64,000 bases of DNA, from assembly GCA_947630065.1 (NCBI GenBank), contig CANRGE010000001.1:82840-146839 (forward strand), in the 5' to 3' direction. Positions 22,301 through 33,203 of the stretch are shown one piece after another (positions within the stretch are counted from its first letter, which is position 1; the number at the start of each line of letters is the position of its first letter). The position numbers and the translations under genes are program-made. Source of the stretch: an uncultured Clostridia bacterium (GTDB lineage Bacteria; Bacillota; Clostridia; TANB77; CAG-508). The notes under the pieces were generated by a model that saw nothing but the letters and a program-made list of their open reading frames with translations, was not told the DNA's origin and did not search any database.

Positions 22301-24961
22301 ATCTGATGTTAGAATATCAGATAAATCAGGTATTGCATCAGAAAAGAGTTCAGCTGTCTTTTTTAATTTATCACCATATTGTTGTATATCTATTGCATTT
22401 AAATATGTATTAAAACCAGCAGTTTCAGCAGCGTCTTGCATAGCGTCCATATAAGTGTTAATAGTATCGTCTGCTAATTGTATTCCCCATTCTTCTAATA
22501 ATTGTTTTAATGTATCAGTATAAGTTGCTTTACTTACTTCTGTAAGCTATGTAAAATCTACAGTTTCTATCAATTGGTTAATTTGGTCTGCACTTAAACC
22601 TAAATCTTGTGTTTTAGATAATAATGCACTATTAAATTCACGACCTTTTTGTGTACCATTATCTGTGTCAATAATTTCTGCTGCGGATATATTTTCTGCT
22701 GCTTTTGCCGCAAAAGAGCTTTTTTGTTTTGTAGTCCAATTATAAAAGATACCACTATAACCACCAATTACTGAACCTACCTAATCATCTACTTTTTTTA
22801 TTTGTTCTTTAGCTTCTTCTGCCATCTATTGTGCAGCTGCTTTTTCCTTATTAGTATCAAAATTTTCTGAAAAACTTTCTATATAATCATATAAATTGTC
22901 ACCAGTTAATTCATCAATTTTTACATAAAAATCATCTATAGCTTTTTCTTCATCTGTACTTATTTCAATCTAATTAGCGGTTTGTTCATACAATAGTTCT
23001 TCCATGCCAGCTGCATACATTTCATAGATTTTACCTATATCTGCACCTTTATGGCGATTATCTTCAAGAAACTAATCTACATTATCTATTTCTTCTTTAC
23101 TAAATGTTTCTAAAGCTTGCTTTAATGTATTCCTATAAGATTCGTTAACACCAGTAATATCTAAATTATTACCTGTAAAAGTTTTTGTTTCAATGTCATA
23201 TTTACCTTTAAAAATGGCTGCAAATTGTCGTTCTGACCAAATACCAGAAGGTTTACCTTGTTGAGTACTTGCTTTTGCTATAAAATTAGCCACTGATTCA
23301 CTCATATCAGTATTTTTTGTTAATAAATAAGATGACAAATTAGATTCTTTTTGTGCTTGTATATTTTTTCTATTTAATGCTACGTCTATTACTTCATAAA
23401 TATTGCTACTATTTACACCAGTACCCTCATCTAAGATTTTCTAAAATGGTGACTCATCTAAAGCTTTTTCTTGTAAATCAATATTCTTCTCTTGTTCATT
23501 TAATACTAATAAATCACTTGCATTTGCACTGGTTACATCTTTTGTGGCTAAAACATTTGCTTTTTTAATTATATTATCCCATAAATCATTCTAAACTTTC
23601 AATTCGCCAGTTATTTCATTATAACTTGTTACAATTTCTGGAAAATCTGTTTTTATTTTTTCAACTAGTTCATTATACTATTCTTGTTCTTCGTTAGTTT
23701 TTATAACTTTATTAGATAATTTATCATATTGTTCTTTTAATTCTTTAACATTCTAAGCATTATCTTTAGATTCATCTGCCTAATCCCTATACTAACTGGC
23801 TTTGGACTATAATTCCTATATTTTTTCTTCTGATTCTGCTATCTAATCTTCTATACTCTTATTATTTTCTTTGTAATTATTATATAATGCACTAATTCCA
23901 TAAGCTATACCTGCTATAGCTGTTGCTATTCCTACTATGATTAACCCTACACCAGTTGAACTTAGTCCAGCGTTTATTCCCGAACCTAAAGATGCACCAG
24001 CAGCAGCACCAGTAGCTCCAGATTCTGCTACAATAACAGCATTTGTTGCAGTATTTGAAGCTAAAATTTCAGCATTAGCTTCTTGTGTTGAAGTTACTCT
24101 TGTTCTTTCAGCTAATTTCCATGCTATAGCTTCTGCTGCGGCATTTAGTGCTGTCTATGCTAACTATGCACCTAATGTAATTGTTGCCGTTTTCATAGTG
24201 TCCTCGGCATCTGCTCCACCTATAAGCATAGCAGTAGCCATACCAGCAACAGATGTTACTTGTTCAAATGCACTTGTAGCAGCTTGTTTTACCTCTGTCC
24301 ATTTTTTCTTACTTTCTTCATTTGCCTAATTATTTTCAGCTATTTGTCCATTTAATCCGTCTATCTATTCTCTTATTTCTCCTATCTATCTTACTCTTTC
24401 CTCTTCACCGCCTGCTTCAACAGGAGTGATTTCAAGTACTTCACGTTGTTGATTTAAGTCTTTTATCTATTGTTCTAACTATGAATTATCTATTTCTGGT
24501 GTAATTCTAAATAATTCTCTTATTCTATCATCAGAATTAAAATTTATTTTTTCAGTAATACTTTCTACTATAGAACTTCCTAATTTAGAGAAAGCGTCAT
24601 GTGTACTTTTAACTCCTTTTATAAAATTAACAACAAATTGTGTACCTAACGTTGCAGCTACTGTTCCAAAGTTTATCAATTGAGCAAGATTCATGTTATT
24701 TAATGTATCAACTAATTTTGTAACCTAATCTATAATTTTTTTATATATTTCACTATTTAAAAAACCAACTCTTAATTGTTCCCATGAATTTTTTAATTTA
24801 TTTAACTTATTTTCAATTGTATCTTGATATTTAGCAAATTGTTCACTACTTTTTCCAGCTGATGTCTAAGCTAAGTCAACTAATTCCATAGTTCTATCGT
24901 AGTTTTCCATCATTGCTATAAATCTACTCTATTGCCTACTTCCTGCTGCTGTTGTTGCAAT
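19328..24961 (-). CDS. tape measure protein, exon D (residues 665-2541)
   Basis: Largest exon of the tape measure gene. It begins IATTAAGSRQQSRFIAMM, joining RNSQRY of exon C to restore the TP901-type motif; the second Gln of SRQQSRF is TAG in the DNA and is conserved as Gln in the family, direct support for TAG=Gln. Hydrophobic Ala/Gly segments near 24.0-24.3 kb could span the host membrane during DNA entry. The rest (about 19.5-23.8 kb) is long coiled coil, ending VGSNVILYK. The full protein is 2,541 residues. At about 1.5 angstrom per residue it predicts a tail near 380 nm. Confidence 0.88.
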
Positions 24962-25283
24962 CGGTTAATCTATTATCTTTCAATAATAGCCAGACTATAT
25001 CATCACTTAATATTCTATCACCAAATATTAAATGCCCACCGCTTTGAGATTATTAAATCTCTACTCTACTTACTTCTTCATACAGATTTTTCTTCTATAC
25101 TATGCTTTCGATAGTCGTTGAACGTTTTTCCTTAAAAAGGAAACTTCGCTGCGGATTGTCCAATATAATACGATTTTACCTTACCTTAGTCATTACCCTT
25201 GCCGCAATAATATTGCTATTATTGTTTGGTTGTATTATCTATAAGGAGTTTCCCGCAATTCAATGGGTATTAAAGAGATACAA

Positions 25284-26174
25284 TTATTTCTATCCATTTA
25301 TAAATTCATCATACTATTCTTTTGTAAGTTCTTTCCAATAATAACCGTGGCTTATATGTCCTGTTTTCATAGCTTTTGATATATTTGAAGAATTTTTTAA
25401 GTTTAATGCTCTTCCAGCTTCAGATGTACTATAATAAACGTTAATTAAATTCATATTTTTATCATATTGTCCAGTTAAACAAGTTCTTTTTGTTTTTGTT
25501 TCGTAATAACTTTTTAATACATTTTCTTGTTGAGTAACATTTTCTAAATTACTTAGTCTATTATTAGCTCTATTTCCATCTATATGATTTATAATATTTA
25601 TTTTCTCTTCAGGATAAAAAGTTTCATAAACTGCTCTATGAGCCTAAATTTCATTTCTTTTACCTGATGTCATATTGTAAGTCCATCTTATATATCCACT
25701 ATTTTTATTCTAACTACCAAAAGTAACATATCCAGTACTTTTATTTCTTATTCTTCCCATATTAGACACTTCATAATCACTATCTCTAAAAGGCTTCCAT
25801 ATTTCCATTTTTTCTTCTTCCTCGGTTAATTTTTCAGTCTTTTTATGCTCTGGTGGATTAACTATTTTTGCAATATTTTCTCCCTAAGAAGCCCATTCTA
25901 AATTACTTAAATCATTATTATACGGGCGACCATCTTTATGATGTACTACATTTTTATATTCTGGGTTATCATTTGGTATAAATAATTCTGCCAAAAGTCT
26001 ATGTTTAGCAATAGAGATTGTTCCATCTTCTAACTATAAAGTATATCTAATATAACCATTACTTTTTGCCCCAGTAGAGATTAAATGTGTTTTTTCGTTA
26101 TATAAATCTCCATTACTAAATAAAAAATACTAAGTTCGTTTTCCATCAATTATAATTGGTTTAACTTCAACCAT
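25284..26174 (-). CDS. NUMOD4/HNH homing endonuclease (intron c)
   Basis: 296 residues, ATG after AAGGAGTGATATAAA, stop TAA. Two HNH modules are visible: HHKDGRPYNNDLSNLEW (around residue 85) and NHIDGNRANNRLSNLE (around 195). Between them, EIWKPFRDSDYEVSNMGRIR is a NUMOD4 DNA-binding motif, and the C-terminus has a NUMOD1-like EAGRALNLKNSSNISKAM helix-turn-helix. Several TAG codons are in frame, so the gene is adapted to code 15. It likely nicks or cuts the intronless tape measure gene to copy the intron. Confidence 0.88.
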
Positions 26175-26224
26175 TTTATATCACTCCTTATGTTATAATT
26201 TTAGGTATTTCTACCTTTACTATA

Positions 26225-26260
26225 TTAAATTATAACATATCTTGTGTAAAAAGTCAAATG
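26225..26260 (-). promoter_or_regulatory. sigma70-type promoter for the intron c endonuclease
   Basis: On the - strand, TTGACT and TATAAT separated by 17 bases, lying inside the intron and about 60 bases before the endonuclease ATG. It would let the endonuclease be made early, independent of late transcription of the tape measure gene. Confidence 0.7.
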
Positions 26261-26313
26261 ATTGACTTTTGATACAATGGTATGGTCTTGATAAAAAAAA
26301 TGGTATGGGATTC

Positions 26314-26550
26314 ATATCTCTATGAGTTCCTATCAAGTGTGTCCCATTTCTCACTTAGCTCCAGAAAAACGTCATCTAAATCTCTAAATTGTCCTGAAGC
26401 GTCTTTGATAGAAATACCAACTGATTTCAATGCTATATCAACTTTGTTGTAATCTAAATCATCAAATTCGGATTCTGATGTTCCTGCTACGTTTTCTTTT
26501 AACTCTGTAAAACGAGCTATGATAGTTTTCATAGCCGTACCAATATTTTC
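26314..26550 (-). CDS. tape measure protein, exon C (residues 586-664)
   Basis: 79 codons. Reads ENIGTAMKTIIARFTELK at the start and LSEKWDTLDRNSQRY at the end, both signature segments of the TP901-type tape measure domain. The TAG in RNSQRY aligns with a family Gln. Both exon edges fall inside conserved motifs, so loss of splicing would destroy the protein. Confidence 0.88.
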
Positions 26551-26878
26551 CTTGTTGTTCTCTAAGGGTCGTTACTCCTTAAACGTTCTCTTATGAACTG
26601 CTTTATATTTCTATAAAGAACAGACTATATCTTCTTCTTAGTTCTAAGAAGTGCATCACTTCGGTTTCACTTGAAACCTAACGGTGCTAATCTCCGATAG
26701 TCGTTGAGCCTTTTTCTTTTAATAAAAAGAAACTTGGTTGCGGATTGCCCAATCTTTTATTTTTTTACTATACCGAGGTAGTTAATCTCGCCGCCGTCCA
26801 ATCACTTGAAACGGTTTAGTAATAAAAGCTCTAAGGGTGTTCCCGTCAGTTCAATGCAATTAGTGTAATGATTACTCA

Positions 26879-27862
26879 TTACACTCCCCTATAAGAAATT
26901 TTATATTTCTTATTCATAACGGTTTTTTGTCCTCTTCTAAGGGCTTGTTTTAAAAGCCTTAAATTTATATCTGGATAGAGAGCGGTTAAAAGATTACACT
27001 CATCATAATTAAAATATAGTCTTTTAACTCCATCATCAAGCATATATTCTGTATCTCGTTCTTGCTCAAATTTATTATCTTTTTCAGTATCAATTTTTAA
27101 ATCATCAATTCTTTCTTCTTCTTTGCTTGCTTCGCCATCTCTTAACGTTAATTTTTGGTAATTGGACTCTAATTCGTCCCAATCTATGGTTAGTTCCTTA
27201 TTATCTTCTATATAATAACCATTAAATTTAAAATCACCGCCCTTATTATTAGCTGTATCATAACATTTTTTAAGTTCAGCCTTAACTTCATCTATTCTAA
27301 AATATTTTGTTTTGTAATTAGTTTTATTTTTATAATTTATAATCCAATTTATAGCGTCAGAAGAAGGCGGGCAATCTTTATACCAAAAAATACAATTCTT
27401 ATGAGATACTCTCTGTCCACTCATTACGTTAAAAACACAACCTCTTGAAAAACCATGGTCTTTACAAAACTATGTTATATTATTAAAAACAATTTGAGAA
27501 TTGTCTTTATAATTGTAACATATTATATCCTTTAAATTTACACCAAGAGTATTATTTTTATTGTAATAGTTTGACTGTTCACTACTACTTGTTGCTAAGC
27601 TTTTATTATAAAATTTTTCATTAGGAATTTTATAATAAATTAAATAATACTTTTCCAAAAAAGTCAACTCTTCACTACTTTGCGCCGCCGCCAAGAAGTG
27701 AATTGAAAAACTCCTTGTGTCATATTCTTCAAAAGCTTTTTGCAAATCCACGCCGCTGCCTTTGTAATTCTTGTTAGTGGTTAATGTCTATGATGTTATT
27801 TTTCCTATATACATCATACCATTGACTTCATTTTTAACGTAATAAATATAACCATAATCCAT
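26879..27862 (-). CDS. GIY-YIG homing endonuclease (intron b)
   Basis: 327 residues with two in-frame TAG codons, ATG after GGGAGGAATCTGAA. The N-terminus DYGYIYYVKN...MMYIGK is the GIY-YIG motif pair, followed by the family's conserved helix region (NYKGSG, FLEKYYLIYY containing the catalytic-type Glu). After residue 110 is a NUMOD-like segment (QFCKDHGFSRGCVFNVMSG) and a basic/acidic DNA-binding tail with an HTH-like repeat near the C-terminus. Likely recognises the intron insertion site in the tape measure gene. Confidence 0.87.
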
Positions 27863-27910
27863 TTCAGATTCCTCCCAAAAAATATTATTAGGTTTCAACC
27901 TAATATAATT

Positions 27911-27944
27911 ATAACATTTTTTGGATAAAAAATCAAATATTTTA
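27911..27944 (-). promoter_or_regulatory. sigma70-type promoter for the intron b endonuclease
   Basis: TTGATT and TATAAT with a 17-base spacer on the - strand, followed by a small hairpin (AGGTTGAAACCT) before the ribosome binding site. As in intron c, the nuclease has its own promoter within the intron. Confidence 0.68.
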
Positions 27945-28004
27945 AGAAGCTCTTTGGGAGAATCTATGAAACATTTGAAGAGAAAAACACGCTTTGTGAT
28001 TACG

Positions 28005-28106
28005 AGGCGCTTCTTGTGTCGTTTCTATCATCTAAGTTAGAAACGCAGAGGTTGTTTCAAAATCCATACCCGCTGAATTGGCAATTGTATAAAATTCCAT
28101 TAGATT
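28005..28106 (-). CDS. tape measure protein, exon B (34-codon micro-exon, residues 552-585)
   Basis: Reads NLMEFYTIANSAGMDFETT... to ...IETTQEAP, the segment of TP901-type tape measures between the SKTAS and the ENIGT motifs. It is exactly 34 codons and is flanked by group I introns on both sides. The TAG within it (TQMIE) reads as Gln. Confidence 0.86.
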
Positions 28107-29444
28107 CGCTACATCTAATGTGTTCTCTTATGAACTGCTTTATTTTTCAATAAAGATTAGACTATATTTTTTTCAATATCACTTCGATTCGCTTGAATCT
28201 ACTCTCATTACGAGATAGTCTTTGAACTTTAATTGGAGGATTTTCTCTACATCTTTAATTTTCCAATATGGAATTTCTATTAAAGGAATGTTGTTGACTA
28301 AACAATAATCCTTTTTTATTTTATCTCTTTTCTATTGCTATTTTAATGAATCAAAAAATTCTATATCATGTAATGTTGCTATCCCTAAACTTCTATTAAA
28401 ATTTCTTTATTATCAATTATAACACTAAAATCATAGCTAAATTTAGGTAAATCTTCAAATCTTTTCTATTTTGTAAAATAAAAATTATTTTTTTTAAACA
28501 TCTACAACAACTTATTCTCCTTTAGAAAAATATTTATAACATTTAGGGCAACCTTTTGTTTTTGAAAAATCTGCTAATCGTACAGAGTAACAAAAACCAC
28601 ATTTATGTTTAACTAAACTTCTTTTATCATTACCTTTATACTAAAGCAACACATATTCTCCATTTCCTTTTTCGTTTAACCATTTCTAAGCATCTTCAAA
28701 AGAAAATTTATTATGAATTTTAAAGCAGTTAGGACATATTTTTCCATTAAATTTTAAGGTAACATTTTTTTCAAAAATATATCCACATCTATTACACTAA
28801 AATTTTGTTTTAGAATTTACGCCATGCCACTCTAATAATTTTATATATCCACTATCTAATTCTTTAATCATGTGATTATATATTGTATTATATTCTTTTT
28901 CACAATTTTTACAAAAATAATCTTTTCTTCCACACATTAGTGCTTCTAAATTTTGAATCTTTTCAATTTCTCCACACTTATTACATTTTATTCGCGCAGA
29001 TGCGCGTAATCCTTTATAATCAATAATAGCTAAATCAGATTTAGGATATAATCTTTTTAACTTAAAAATTTCTAATCTTTGCTAATTCCATCTTGAAAAA
29101 GGGTTATAACAATTTTTACATAAAGTAATTCTACTTAATAAATTTCTTGCACATTTATATGAATAAATTTTTCCACAATTTAAACATTTATATTTAATTT
29201 TTCCTTTTTCTTCTTCAAAATCAATAATTTCAATCTAATTTTCTTTAAAAACTTGTTTTAATTTTTCTTGAAAATCCATTTAATTCCTCCAATTCTTAGC
29301 TGCTGATTACCCATTATTTAGTACTTAGGATAGTCATTCCATATACCATATTACTATTTTTTTCTGCTTTCGCCGCATTAACCTTTTGGAGAAAAGTTTT
29401 TAGCATAGTAATCTTTAGGGAGTCCCAGCAATTTCAATATTTTA
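28107..29444 (-). ncRNA. group I intron a in the tape measure gene
   Basis: Starts after GCT (29445; TAA follows at once, so unspliced RNA gives a truncated protein) and ends TAGCG before AAT (28106). Core 5' half lies before the ORF (GAAATTGCTGGGACTCCC near 29430; GGGTAATCAGCAGC near 29307) and the 3' half after it (TTCAAAGACTATCTC near 28230; ATATAGTCTAATC near 28155), so the ORF is placed as in the dnaE intron. Confidence 0.82.
28179..29279 (-). pseudogene. probable EDxHD (VSR-like) homing endonuclease, broken
   Basis: ATG at 29279 after TTGGAGGAATTAA. The first 255 residues contain four zinc-ribbon-like CxxC...CxxC repeats (LNCGKIY, CNKCGEI, CNRCGYI, CPNC, CPKCYKYFSKGE) as in modular EDxHD endonucleases. 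A TAA at 28512-28514 stops it at SKGE. The catalytic domain continues in other frames: FEDLPKFSYDFSV and ILIEVQGQQHY, then after another shift HDIEFFDSLKQ, RDKIKKDYC and IPLIEIPYW. At least two frameshifts plus a stop separate the parts. TAG codons within VQGQQHY match family Gln. Confidence 0.75.
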
Positions 29445-31097
29445 AGCACCAATTGATGCCGTTTTACTCATAGCATAAGCTATTCCGTTAACATCTGCCG
29501 CGGCGTGAGCAGCTAACTCTGAATAAACATCAGTTACTTGCTCACCCTAACTCATTTCCATATGGAAACCACGTAAAGCTGCTGTCATTTGTGAAGTTGC
29601 AGTAGAGAAGTCTGTTCCTGCTAATGTTGCTAACTTCATCGTAGAACGAGTTAGTTCAAGTGATTCGGCAGTATCAAGCCCCTACTAATAAAATAATGCC
29701 GAAGATTGTATAACATTTTCGGTTGTTTGTCCTAACTCATTAGCCATTGCGGCGTATTCACCGTAACTACTCCACATATCTTGTACGCTATAAGTTGTAA
29801 CCATTGCTATTGAAGCAAATGCTTTATCTAATCTTTGTACGTCCTAAAACGTCTCTTGTATTATATGTCTAATAGTATTCCATATTGTACCAATTGAGAA
29901 TAATGATTTAACAGTATTTTGCATTTGCTCAAATGTGTCATTTAAGTTACTTTGTGCCTATTCTTCTTGATATATTTCTCCTATAGTTTCATTAGTAGTT
30001 GAATTTAGTTGACTTTGTTGTCTATTTATTTCTGATAATGCATTAGTTTGATTTTGAACAGATGCAGCTACCGCATTATTTATATTATTTAATTCTGTTG
30101 TTCTTTGCTATTCAAGTGTTCTTGTTTGTTCTAGTACATTATTATAAGTAATAACTGCTTGTGTAGCTGCACTTGCCTAAAAATTACCCGATGTATCATA
30201 ACCACCTAATGAAGTAGCACGTCTAATATTTTTTGAAACAGTTCCTTCATTAACACTATTAGGGTCAACCTCATTCGCTGCTTGAACCGCAGCTTTAGAC
30301 ATTTTTTGTAAGTCTTGTGTATAGTCTCTAACAAACTAAGCTGACTACAAATATGCCTAATCTTCTTCTGAGAGCTCTTTACCTAATCCATCAAATACTT
30401 CCTATGTGCTTTTTCCTTCCATTATTATATCAGCTAATGCTTTTTTATATTGTTCCATAAAAGCAGTATTAGATGAAAGGTCTGAACTTATAGCAGTATC
30501 TGAATAACCTAAAATCGCGGAGGTAGCTGCACTTTGCCCTTGGGCGTTTGCATTTTTCATCTAATTTGATACAGTCTTAAATCCACTTGACTATTGTGAA
30601 TAAATGTTAGATAATACGGCAGCTAAATCCTTACCATCTTCTATTGCATTTCTTAATTCTTTTCTATTACTTTTTAATGTAATTACTTGTTTATTATTTT
30701 CACTGGTAACTTCTAATGCTGCATTTTTTAATTCCTAATTTCTTTCAATTATCGCCTGCATCTAACCGTCAATTTTCTACAGTTCCTAAGAAGTTTGAGA
30801 ATAATTCTCAGCAATATTAAGCTAATTTAATCCAGTATTTATTTTTGCAAAAGATGATTGAAGTTTATTAAACTAATTAGAAAAATTCTAAATATCTTTA
30901 GAATTAGAGAAACCACGAGATATTTGAGCTAATAAATCAACAACTTCTTTTTCTGCTTTCTATAAATCTTTATCGACTTCAGAAAACATTGAATTTTTAA
31001 CACCTTTTGATTCCATCTAAGTACGAATCTGTTTTAAAGACTATAAAATTTGACTTGCATCAAATTCGCCTTTAAATCGTATTGTTTTATCTGCCAT
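29445..31097 (-). CDS. tape measure protein, exon A (residues 1-551)
   Basis: Start ATG (MADKTIRFKGEFDASQI) after AGAGGTGATTAAA. N-terminal coiled-coil, then the TP901-type tape measure core: YSVQDMWSSYGEYAAMANELG, ESLELTRSTMKLATLAG, SQMTAALRGF and AAHAAADVNGIAYAMSKTAS. The tape measure sets tail length and is ejected into the host. Many in-frame TAG codons. Splicing with exons B-D gives a continuous frame of 2,542 codons including stop. Confidence 0.9.
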
Positions 31098-31111
31098 TTT
31101 AATCACCTCTC

Positions 31112-33154
31112 TTAAAATTTTCTATTAGGAGAAATCTTAAATGCAAAACTTAAATTATCTTTAAAATGTATATCAATACCTGTAAAGTTTATATATAAAT
31201 TGTTTATTAAAAATGAAACTATATTTTTCGTATTTTCTTTTGATAACATCTATTCTCTTATTGGTATCCAAGAAGATAGTAAATTAACTCCAGTAGTAAC
31301 TTTTTTTTCTTGTTTTTCAGATGTAAAGAAAAAAAGGTCTTGCTAATTTTTTTGTAATTCATACCTTAATGCAAGCTCCATTGCTATAAAAATTGTTGAC
31401 GCAGGAATAAAATTAAAATTTATTATATAAAAATTACTCTAAGCTTTTTCGTCCATCTGCTTTTGTTCTGTAGCTTCATCAAAACGCAAATAATTAGGTA
31501 TAGACTATATTAAAATATTATTAGTTTTAGATATTTTTTCTTCTTCATCTACTGTTTCAATTGTTTCTTTATTATCTTTTATTTTTTTTCTAAAAATAAA
31601 GAATTTATTTTCATCATCATTCTGTTTTAAAAAATAATTCTATAATATACTATACATAGATTTTTCTATATATCTTAGCATATGTCGCTCATCACTTAAT
31701 TTATTACTTTGACTATATATAAAAAGAGTATCTTGTATGGAAGTATAATTTTTTACCTAAAAGCCCATGCTTTGAAATTTTCCCATAGTTGTTTTTGTAT
31801 CTATTTTTACATCTACAGCTGCTTGTCCAGTACCATAATTAGTCTAACCTAAAACTTTTACAGTATCATTATCTCTTTTTATAGTCTGGAGAAACAAACT
31901 AAAAAAAATCTCTCCTATTTCACCAGCAATCTAAGATGAATAATCATTTTTTTTCAATTCATCTAAAATATTTGGATTTTCTTTCATCAATTCTGCTAAT
32001 TTAGTAGATATATTTTTTTCAGTAACCCAATCCTAAAACTATTTTGCTACATTATTATTATTTTCAGTAGCTTCCTATAAAGTAGTTTTTTGTAAAATAG
32101 TTTTTTCTAAAGTCTCTTCTATAACCTCTAAAAAAGCATTACTATATGCTTTAAAATCTTTTTCTCCCGTTGTATTTTTTTCATCAAGTTCCGCAAACTT
32201 CAATGCAAATGCATTGTTTTTTTTACCTAATTCAATTACTCCTATATGTTCTTGAAATAATTCTTCTGTCATTTTTTTTCCAATTTCATATAATAATTCA
32301 TATGTTTGTTTAGAATCAAGAAAAAAATTAAAATCACGGTTTTTATACATCTCTGTAAAAGTTTTTGCTTGTTCCCAAGTCATATATAAGAATGTTGTTT
32401 CTCCATCTTTAGTTGTTCTTTTATTTAATCTTATTGACATATCTCCTATTTTATATGATTTTGTTTCATATCCTCTTAAATTTTTCTCTAATACACTAAG
32501 CTCTATATCATTATTATCAGTTTTTTTCCCACTTATACCAAAATTAAAAGGATATGCTTTAAAAATTTTTTGAATAGAATCCTGAATTTTTTCTCGTATT
32601 ACATCATCTACATTACCCTTTTTATTCTTTTTATCAACAATTATGTCAAGTAGCAACTCCTCTATATCTACTAATATCTTTTCTATTTCCTAAGTTTTTA
32701 TAAAATTTTTACCTTTAATAGTACTTCGTATATTTGTAAATTTAGTATATTTATTATTATCATCATTTTGCTCACTAATACTATTATTTGACTCTTGATT
32801 ACTTGTTTTTTTAAATTTATCTTCCTCTATTGCTCGTCTTATAATATCTACGCCACCAGTTAAATTTTGTACGAATTGTCTGTCATAAAAATATTTAATA
32901 AAATCATAATTTGAATAGTTTTCTCCATAAACTACTTTTTTTATATTTTCCTAAAATGCCTAAAAATTTGCAGGTGTTTGAAGATAATCATATAATGTCC
33001 ATGCATCGTTCCAATTTCCAATATTTCCTATAAATTTATTGTAAAGAATTTGTTCCTTTTGAAAACTTTGATATGCCTATTTTCTTAATTGAGTAATTGC
33101 ATAATTTTTATTGTTAATTATGTCATTAGATGCATAATTCTAATTACTCACCAC
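31112..33154 (-). CDS. hypothetical tail-region protein (680 aa)
   Basis: Between the tail-tube paralogs and the tape measure, where tail assembly chaperones usually lie, but much larger than those (100-250 aa). Lys/Glu/Asn-rich, mixed helical; contains KFTNIRSTIKGKNF, GISGKKTDNNDIELSV and a mid-region VLGQTNYGTGQAAVDVKIDTKTTMG that resembles a restriction-endonuclease-like beta core (QAAVDVKID), though no full catalytic set is evident. GTG start (33154) 12 bases after GGGAGGTG; the codon is uncertain. Stop TAA. Function not assigned. Confidence 0.68.
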
Positions 33155-33175
33155 TATCCACTTTCACCTCCCAAC

Positions 33176-33203
33176 AAAAAAACGACATTATAATAATGCC
33201 GTT
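33176..33203 (-). terminator. rho-independent terminator
   Basis: ACGGCATTA / TAATGTCGT stem with a T7 run on the - strand, overlapping the stop region of the gene ending at 33202. Confidence 0.75.

Larger units (their letters stand above)
24962..26313 (-). ncRNA. group I intron c in the tape measure gene
   Basis: Ends after TAT (26314) and before ATT (24961); the 3' intron base is G. Core elements follow the ORF: TTGAATTGCGGGAAAC (about 25254), GGACAATCCGCAGC (about 25164), TTCAACGACTATCG (about 25115) and ATATAGTCTGGC (about 24990). The endonuclease gene lies upstream of the core with its own promoter, unlike intron a and the dnaE intron. Confidence 0.83.
26551..28004 (-). ncRNA. group I intron b in the tape measure gene
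   Basis: Starts after CCT (28005) and ends with G before GAA (26550), joining TQEAP to ENIGTAM. Core lies downstream of the ORF: ACTGACGGGAACACCC (about 26846), the P7-like GGGCAATCCGCAACC (about 26752), CTCAACGACTATCGG (about 26705), ATATAGTCTGTTC (about 26632). Long stretches of the core are identical to the dnaE intron. Confidence 0.85.

Noticed and set aside
25284..29279. Endonucleases as inteins of the tape measure protein
   Set aside because: Reading frames are out of phase with the exons and have their own starts and stops; flanking sequences have group I RNA core elements, not intein splicing motifs.
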